NCBI GenBank assembly: GCA_030631415.1
Contig: DAOVLE010000087.1
Location: 1-19,024, forward strand
Length of the DNA: 19,024 nt
Reading direction: 5' to 3'
Source: JAAEQG01 sp023133475
GTDB taxonomy: Bacteria; Planctomycetota; Phycisphaerae; UBA1845
Shown here: one piece after another, positions 13,512-19,024 of the stretch
Layout: each line of letters starts with the position of its first letter
How positions within the stretch are numbered: position 1 is the stretch's first letter
Translations under genes and position numbers: made by a program
Notes under the pieces: model-generated
The model's database searches: none
What the model was told of the DNA's origin: nothing
What the model saw: the letters and a program-made list of their open reading frames with translations, nothing else

Positions 13512-16500
13512 TCACGGCGCATCGGCTTCGGAGGCGGTCTCGCCGGAGATGAGCGACTCGGCCTCGGTGAGGTACTCGGGATTTCGCTCTTCATCAGGCA
13601 CGGAGGGACCCTCCATGGCAGTCCTCGCTTCTTCCAGAGCCGCGCGGGCGTCCTCCTCGTGGCCAAGCTTCCATCGAGCCATCGCAACGAAGGCTCGGTC
13701 AGAAGGAAAGGCGCGGCCGTTCCGCTCGATGGCGCGCCCGAGCGTCTGCAGGGCTTCAGCGTAGTCGCCGAGGCGGTATTGAAGCATGCCGATCGTCGTG
13801 AGAAAGCAGCCGTTCTCCGGGGCCAGGCGAGCGGCCGCCTGCGACCAGTCTAGGCCGCGCTCGTACTCCTCGTCGGTCAGGCCGGGGTTTTCACCGATGA
13901 TGCGCCCCCGCCAGTCGATCCACCACGCGTGGGGCAGGAGGTGCTCAAAGCGCTCACGGATGACGGCACGAACGTCGTCGGGAAGCCGTTTGTCGTCCAC
14001 CAGGCGTTGCCTGGCTTCCGCCAGAGTCGGTACGGCCGTCCGGAGCATCCGCTCGACCTCGTCGTGGGCCCGCATGAACACCCCTCGCGGCTGTTGAAGC
14101 TCGGGTGAAACATCTGCCTCCCACAACCGGGCAACGTTGTCGGTGCCTTGGAACCCGCCAGATGCCGATGCCAGTCGCTTGCCGGCGGGATCGAAGGCGA
14201 GATCCCTTACACCGCCGCGATGCCCGCGCAACGTTGCGACCTCGGCCATCGCCTTCAGGTCCCAGACCTTGATCGTCCGGTCTGCCGAGCCGGAGACAAG
14301 CCGTGGCTCTGTCGGATGGAATACGACAGAGCGGACAGCGTCGGTATGCCCCGTGAGAGTCTCGATCAACTCCAGCCGCGGCCTGCCGCCGGCCCAATCC
14401 ACTGACCAGACTCGGACAGATCTGTCCGCGGAGCCGGATGCCAACTGGTCACGAGCGAGGTTGATGGCCACATCGTTGACGACATCCGTGTGGTCGGTGC
14501 GCACATCGACCTGATCGCCCGAATCGACATCCCAGAGTCGCAGGGTGTGGTCCTGCGATTCGGCCGAAGTAAGGGTGCCGCTCGCGGACACAAGCCAGCG
14601 GCCAGCGTGGTCCAGGAACACGACGCCACCGACCCACTCGGTGTGCCCCTTGAGCGTGGCGATTCGTTGCACTGCGGAGAGATCGGCGATGTCCCAGACA
14701 TGGATCGGTCCATTGGCGCTGCCGGCAGCAAGCCGGTTCCCGTTGCTGCTGATCGCAACCGCCGCGAACTGCGGTGCGTCGCCGTTGCGGGGCGTGGAGG
14801 ACCAGATCTCCTCGGGCTGACCGAGGTCGTCCAGAAGCCACAGAAGGACGCGCCCAAGCCCTAGATCGAATGTGCGGTTTCCCGTCACCGCCGCAAGCAA
14901 AACTTGGCCACCACGCCGGCAACATGCGAGGTTCTGAATTCCTTCCTGCGGGCGCAGGTACCGGCGGGCCACGGGTACGCAACGGTCGGCATCCCACACA
15001 ATAAGGCTATCATCGTTGCCGGCGCCCGCTGAGATGACGTGTTTCTTGTCTGGGGTGAATGTCACCGCGTGCAGGCTCGTGACGTGGCCGCGGAGTTGGG
15101 GAATGTCGCAAACGTCGGGCGACCACTCCTTGACGGTTCCGTCAGCAGCGTGCGAGAGGATTCGTCCGTCGGACAGAACGTGGACGGAGTTGACCTCGGC
15201 TTCGTGCCCATGAAACGTCGCCGATTCCTGCCACCCGGACACCGGCCAGTCGCGCGTTCGCTGATAGTCCGAGAGAACGCGTTTCCGCAGATCCCAGACG
15301 CGAACGGTGCGGTCGCCGGCGCCAGACACGAGCTGCGTGCCGTTTGAATTGAACGCGACAGACATGACGCCGGCAGTGTGGCCAACGAGCGTATCGAGCG
15401 TGATGCCGGTGGCCTCTTCGTACGTACCGTTTCGCCGCGCCTCGTGCAGGCTGCCCTCGACATCCCACAGGCGAATGGTGCCGTCGGTCGAGCCCGATGC
15501 TAGCTGCGTGCCGTCGGGACTGAAGGCGACCGAATGGACGTAATACGTATGGCCGCGGAGGACGGCCCGTTCCGCCGGCCCTTCGCCCCGCAGGGCCGCG
15601 CTTACGTCCCAGAGGCGAACGGTGTAATCCTCGGCGCTGGACGCCAGGAGCGTTCCATCGGGGCTGAAGGCGACGGATCGGACTGTGTTCGTGTGGCCCC
15701 GCAGGGTGGCATCGGGCTCGGCCGGGTCGCTGGGGGCCGCGCGCTGAAACCTTTCGGGGTGGTCGACGTCCCAGAGTTTGATTGTCTTGTCCGTGGAGCC
15801 GGTGGCGAGGAGCGACCCGTAAGGGCCAAATGCCAGTTCAGTTACCGCGTTTTCGTGTGCGTACCAGTCGGCGGTCCATTTGTAATCGCCCGTCGGCTGC
15901 CTGCGCCAGAGCGAGAGGACCATCCGGCCATCACCATCCTCGCCAGTGAGACGGGCCGCAACCGCCAGCGCCGCCCCGTCGTGGCTGAATGCGACGCGGT
16001 CGCCCCCGTACGAATTCCCGGGCAGCCGCTGCACTACTTCCCCGGTGGTCCCGTCCACGATCCACACCATCTCCACGTCGCGCCGAGCGAGCGCGATCAG
16101 GTTGCCATCGGGATGGACCGCCACCCCACGGAAGGGGCCGCCCTCGGGCACCACGGGGCCGAGGCTCTGGTCGATCCGGCTGTACAGGTGCCGCCACTCC
16201 CAGCCACGGAAGTCGGCCGCTGTTTGGTCGAGGATCGTCCGAGCCGTAGGGACGTCGCGCACCAGCAACGTGGACTCCGCCGCGCCGATCTTGGCGCCGT
16301 AGGCAATCACGTCGGCCCGATGGCGCTGCGCTTGAGCCTCCAGGCGTTGGGCGGCCTCGACCGAGTGTGCCTGCTCGAGCTCGTTCGCATACTTCAGAAC
16401 GACCGCGATGATCACACCGGCGACGATCAGCAGGCTGGTAACGCCGAGGGATATCGCCTGCCATCTGTGGCGGCGGACGAACTTGCCCGCGGCGTAGGTG

Positions 16501-17618
16501 AAGCTCGGCGGGCGGGCGACGATGGGCTCGTGCCGGAGATAGTGGCGGATGTCCTCGGCGAGGTTGGCCGCGGAGATGTACCGCTGATCGCGGTCCTTTT
16601 CAAGCGATCGGAGCACGATTGTTTCCAGGTCGCCCCGCAGCATCCGGTTGACAGTGCTCGGCTGCGTCGGCGACTCTTCGCGAATGATCCGGGCGGCCTC
16701 GAAGATTGTCGAACTCCGTACATCATAGGGCAGCCGGCCGCACAACAACTCGTAAAGGATAACGCCTAGGGCGTACACGTCGCAGCGCATGTCGATGTTG
16801 TGCGGGTCTGCCGCGCACTGTTCCGGGCTCATGTACTGCAGCGTGCCGACCAATTGGCCCACATCCGTTTGGATGGTAGTGAGGGCGATGTCCGAGTCGG
16901 TCGATCGTGCCACGCCGAAGTCGATGATCTTTACCCCCCCGATCGAGTCCACCAAGATGTTGCCCGGCTTCAGATCGCGATGGACAATGCCCCTTTGGTG
17001 CCCGTGGTGAACCGCCTCGCAGACCTGAGCGAACAGCTCCAGGCGCGCCCGCGTGTCGAGCTTCTCCTGGTCGGCGTATTCGGTGACGGTCCTGGCATCC
17101 GGGATGTACTCCATCACGAAGTAGGGAACACCACGTCCGGGATGAGTGCCGTCGCCGTGGGTGCCGGCTTCGTAGACCTGGGCAATGTTCGGATGCCGCA
17201 GATGGGCGAGAATTTGCGACTCGTATTCAAACCGACGCAGGGCGGAGCGCGAGGCGATGCCCGCCTTCATCATCTTCAGGGCCACCTGCCGCCGGGGATG
17301 CTCCTGCCGGGCCAAGTACACCGTGCCCATGCCACCAGCGGCGATGACCTCCTCAATCTGGAAGCGGCCGATTCTCTGGCCGATCCGGGGATCAGGAACG
17401 TCTGGATCATGGACCCGTTTGATCCCCGGACCCGGCTCGGGTGGTCCCAGGAAGCCGGGCAGCGCCTCCTCGTCCTGAACGAGCAGCGACTTGACTTCGA
17501 CTCGAAGCTCCATATCCGCGCCGCAGGCGTCGGTGAGGAATGCGTCACGCTCCTCCACCGGAAGCGCCAGAGCTTGGTCGAACAACTCCTGCGTTCGTTG
17601 CCACTGATCGACGCTCAT
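13512..17618 (-). CDS. Transmembrane Ser/Thr protein kinase with 14 WD40 repeats and C-terminal TPRs
   Basis: 1368 aa. Residues 1-60 match the helical N-terminus common to planctomycete kinases (ELFDQALALPVEERDAFL). The kinase domain spans about 85-365: glycine loop IAAGGMGTV (92-100), Lys115 (VALK), helix-C Glu133, HRDLKPGN with Asp215, DFG at 233-235 and SPE at 264-266. All catalytic residues are present; only the first loop glycine is replaced by Ala93. One membrane helix lies at about 388-408, so kinase and sensor are on opposite sides. Residues 485 to about 1170 hold WD40 repeats (HT..V.SVAFSPDG..LASGS.D.TI+LWD). I count 14, enough for two seven-bladed propellers. TPR-like helices occupy about 1257-1335. 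It lies 53 nt downstream of the sigma factor gene, in an apparent operon. It probably phosphorylates that or another signalling partner. Confidence 0.95.
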   Translation of the reverse strand: MSVDQWQRTQELFDQALALPVEERDAFLTDACGADMELRVEVKSLLVQDEEALPGFLGPPEPGPGIKRVHDPDVPDPRIGQRIGRFQIEEVIAAGGMGTVYLARQEHPRRQVALKMMKAGIASRSALRRFEYESQILAHLRHPNIAQVYEAGTHGDGTHPGRGVPYFVMEYIPDARTVTEYADQEKLDTRARLELFAQVCEAVHHGHQRGIVHRDLKPGNILVDSIGGVKIIDFGVARSTDSDIALTTIQTDVGQLVGTLQYMSPEQCAADPHNIDMRCDVYALGVILYELLCGRLPYDVRSSTIFEAARIIREESPTQPSTVNRMLRGDLETIVLRSLEKDRDQRYISAANLAEDIRHYLRHEPIVARPPSFTYAAGKFVRRHRWQAISLGVTSLLIVAGVIIAVVLKYANELEQAHSVEAAQRLEAQAQRHRADVIAYGAKIGAAESTLLVRDVPTARTILDQTAADFRGWEWRHLYSRIDQSLGPVVPEGGPFRGVAVHPDGNLIALARRDVEMVWIVDGTTGEVVQRLPGNSYGGDRVAFSHDGAALAVAARLTGEDGDGRMVLSLWRRQPTGDYKWTADWYAHENAVTELAFGPYGSLLATGSTDKTIKLWDVDHPERFQRAAPSDPAEPDATLRGHTNTVRSVAFSPDGTLLASSAEDYTVRLWDVSAALRGEGPAERAVLRGHTYYVHSVAFSPDGTQLASGSTDGTIRLWDVEGSLHEARRNGTYEEATGITLDTLVGHTAGVMSVAFNSNGTQLVSGAGDRTVRVWDLRKRVLSDYQRTRDWPVSGWQESATFHGHEAEVNSVHVLSDGRILSHAADGTVKEWSPDVCDIPQLRGHVTSLHAVTFTPDKKHVISAGAGNDDSLIVWDADRCVPVARRYLRPQEGIQNLACCRRGGQVLLAAVTGNRTFDLGLGRVLLWLLDDLGQPEEIWSSTPRNGDAPQFAAVAISSNGNRLAAGSANGPIHVWDIADLSAVQRIATLKGHTEWVGGVVFLDHAGRWLVSASGTLTSAESQDHTLRLWDVDSGDQVDVRTDHTDVVNDVAINLARDQLASGSADRSVRVWSVDWAGGRPRLELIETLTGHTDAVRSVVFHPTEPRLVSGSADRTIKVWDLKAMAEVATLRGHRGGVRDLAFDPAGKRLASASGGFQGTDNVARLWEADVSPELQQPRGVFMRAHDEVERMLRTAVPTLAEARQRLVDDKRLPDDVRAVIRERFEHLLPHAWWIDWRGRIIGENPGLTDEEYERGLDWSQAAARLAPENGCFLTTIGMLQYRLGDYAEALQTLGRAIERNGRAFPSDRAFVAMARWKLGHEEDARAALEEARTAMEGPSVPDEERNPEYLTEAESLISGETASEADAP

Positions 17619-17671
17619 CTATCTTGCCCTTCGCCTGTTCGGCAGCCGGCCACATCGCGTCCGCGCCGCTG

Positions 17672-18265
17672 CTAGCTGGTGCTCTCCGACGCTCTCTCGC
17701 CGCGGGTCAGTTCTCGACGCAGCCAGGCGCGGGCGAACCGCCAGTCGCTGTCCACGCTGCGCGGCGAGAGTCCCAGGGCATCCGCGGTCTCATCGATTGT
17801 CAGGCCCGCGAAGTACCGCAACGTCACCACCTCAGCCTTGCGTGGGTCTTTTTGCTTGAGCTTCTCCAGGGCCTCATTGATGGCCAGCACCTCGGCCGGG
17901 TCCTGATCGAACGCCGGAGGGTCCTCATCCAGCGGGATCCGCTGGCGGCCGCCGCCGCGCTTGAGGCGGTTTCTCTTACGTGCGTCATCTACGCGGATGC
18001 GGCGCATCGCATTTGCGGCTGTAGCGAAAAAATGTCGCCGGTTGGCCCACTGGAGGTCCTCGTCAGCCGTCAGGCGGAGATAGGCCTCGTGGACCAGCGA
18101 GGTGGGCTGGAGGGTACGTCCAGGTGCCTCGTGGGCCATCTGGTGCTGGGCGAGACGGTGCAACTCGTCGTAGACCAACGCCCAGAGCTTGTTGTGTGCT
18201 GCTGCATCCCCCCGGCCTACAGCGGCCAGAAGCCTAGTGATCGGTTTCGACGGTGGGTTTGCCAT
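17672..18265 (-). CDS. ECF-type RNA polymerase sigma factor of the planctomycete kinase-linked group
   Basis: 197 aa from ATG 18265 (MANPPSKPITRLLAAVGRGD). The frame is open to ATG 18325, but the shorter start fits the family and follows GGGAAAG. Sigma region 2 spans about residues 20-110 (LYDELHRL-type helix, TSLVHEAYLRL, ANRRHFFATAANAMRRIRVD). Region 4 spans about 130-190 (VVTLRYFAGLTIDETADALG, then LSPRSVDSDWRFARAWLRREL). There is no region 1.1 or 3, as expected for ECF factors. It resembles the Sig-70_X6 type often encoded beside Ser/Thr kinases. No anti-sigma gene is present, so control by the adjacent kinase is the likely mechanism. Its targets cannot be read from the sequence. Confidence 0.95.
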   Translation of the reverse strand: MANPPSKPITRLLAAVGRGDAAAHNKLWALVYDELHRLAQHQMAHEAPGRTLQPTSLVHEAYLRLTADEDLQWANRRHFFATAANAMRRIRVDDARKRNRLKRGGGRQRIPLDEDPPAFDQDPAEVLAINEALEKLKQKDPRKAEVVTLRYFAGLTIDETADALGLSPRSVDSDWRFARAWLRRELTRGERASESTS

Positions 18266-18303
18266 GTTCGCTTTCCCGAAGGGCTCCGGAACGTACTTGG
18301 AGC

Positions 18304-18309
18304 ATTGTA
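18304..18309 (-). promoter_or_regulatory. Possible -10 element upstream of the sigma factor gene
   Basis: TACAAT on the minus strand lies 38 nt before the ATG at 18265. The hexamer 17 bp upstream (TAGTGA) is a poor -35 match, so this is a tentative call. If correct, the leader would be about 30 nt, which supports the shorter start codon. Confidence 0.25.
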
Positions 18310-18325
18310 CCAAATTCGTACACAT

Positions 18326-18939
18326 TTCACTACGTCTGGACTCGCCCGGCCGTGATGGATATCACCTGAACCCTTGTCAAGGCACCGGGATCATAAGAAG
18401 CGTGCGACAGAACACCCGCAGCCGGCACTTCGTGGTTGTGTCGGTTGTGCAGTAGCCCGGTGATGTGCGGCGGTTTCCCGTCCCTGCCTGACGCCCGACT
18501 CGTCAAGCCCTGTCGCAGCCGTCGCCCCCACCAAGGCTGCCCTGTCCACACAATGCCGCTATCGTACCCAACGTCGCGGGACGCGTCAGGCAAAGCGAAG
18601 CCAGTTCCAGTAGGACGTGAACGCAATCGACCGCGGTGTTGGACCCGGTGTAGTGGGCGGTGGCATCTTGTCGTTGGGACCGGGTTCCCTGCCGACCAAC
18701 GGGAGTACCCCGCAGAATAGCGGTTGGCCCCAGGAATCTCCCCGGACGCTCCTGGCAGCCACCATGGGGCGCTCCAAGGGGAAGCCCGAGAACCTCGGTG
18801 TCCCGTTGGACAGTAACGCCAGTCGTTCGGGATAGATGGAACGGCCACCGTGGTTACGCTTGCATCTGATCCGCTTCGCTGCTGGGAAGGATGTCCCCTT
18901 GTCCCCTCCGCTGCGGCGTCACGTCACCGTTGGTTGGCG
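18326..18939. other. Intergenic stretch with no supportable gene
   Basis: Frames up to 172 codons occur (18330-18848, minus) but have Trp/Arg/Pro-rich composition, no ribosome binding site and competing frames. No tRNA, strong hairpin or repeat was recognised. The stretch is upstream of the sigma/kinase operon and may contain its control region. Confidence 0.5.
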
Positions 18940-19024
18940 TCAGCGTTCGCCCTCGGTCTTCCGGCTTCTGCTCCATTTGCCCATCACCTCGGACAGCTCA
19001 ACACGCTCGATGTCGTGCGGCGTG
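18940..19024 (-). CDS. Possible C-terminal end of a gene entering from the right edge
   Basis: Reading the minus strand from the right edge, one frame gives TPHDIERVELSEVMGKWSRS, then RKTEGER and a TGA at 18942-18940. The composition is natural for a helical, charged C-terminus. Only 27 residues are visible, so neither function nor reality can be settled. Confidence 0.3.
   Translation of the reverse strand, partial: TPHDIERVELSEVMGKWSRSRKTEGER

Noticed and set aside
15534..17675. Long plus-strand frames of 411 and 291 codons (15534-16769, 16800-17675)
   Set aside because: They lie entirely opposite the kinase gene, whose domains are unmistakable. The GC-rich third positions of that gene leave the opposite strand open.
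18406..18420. GTGCGACAGAACACC, resembling the 5' end of a group II intron
   Set aside because: No domain V hairpin or reverse transcriptase frame is present in the remaining 600 bases. A six-base match is not evidence.
18330..18848. 172-codon minus-strand frame upstream of the sigma factor gene
   Set aside because: Composition is rich in Trp, Arg and Pro. It has no recognisable domain or start signal and runs over the likely promoter of the sigma gene.

Overview
The window looks like a planctomycete chromosome segment, probably from the Phycisphaerae or a related lineage. Three things suggest this: an ECF sigma factor next to a very large Ser/Thr kinase with WD40 repeats; long secreted proteases ending in Cys-rich GACC repeats and an EF-hand dockerin of the 'F..FQ.CF' type; and widely spaced genes. 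All the confidently identified genes lie on the minus strand. No tRNA, rRNA or CRISPR array was seen. The taxonomic call is inference from gene content.

Layout, left to right. (1) 1-2673, minus: a secreted gingipain-type cysteine peptidase (family C25) that runs off the left edge. It has a complete His/Cys dyad and near-identical 85-residue Ig-like repeats at its C-terminal side. (2) 2674-3195: a noncoding leader of about 490 nt. It is headed by a perfect-consensus sigma70-type promoter (TTGACA, 17 bp, TATAAT) on the minus strand, pointing at the peptidase gene. (3) 3178-6456: an accessory-looking block of small, tightly packed or fragmentary minus-strand ORFs. It starts with a 356-376 aa protein that carries HUH-endonuclease-like features, distantly IS91-like. 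A run of seven A's in this block is a possible frameshift site. (4) 6456-7265, plus: a coiled-coil protein with a C-terminal membrane anchor, followed by a strong 13-bp hairpin. (5) 7607-12571, minus: a 1638 aa secreted papain-family (C1A) protease with beta-rich modules, Cys-rich repeats and a dockerin-like C-terminus, followed by an intrinsic terminator. (6) 12572-13511: a 0.9 kb gap with no supportable gene. (7) 13512-18325, minus: a sigma factor and kinase operon. (8) 18326-19024: mostly featureless, with a possible gene C-terminus at the right edge.

The sigma/kinase pair is a standard planctomycete signalling unit. The kinase probably spans the membrane once and displays two seven-bladed WD40 propellers plus TPRs. 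The two unrelated secreted cysteine proteases, of clans CD and CA, suggest a proteolytic, polymer-degrading lifestyle. Nothing in the sequence shows that the sigma factor controls them. The most unusual parts are the promoter plus long leader in front of the C25 gene, and the compact accessory block behind it.
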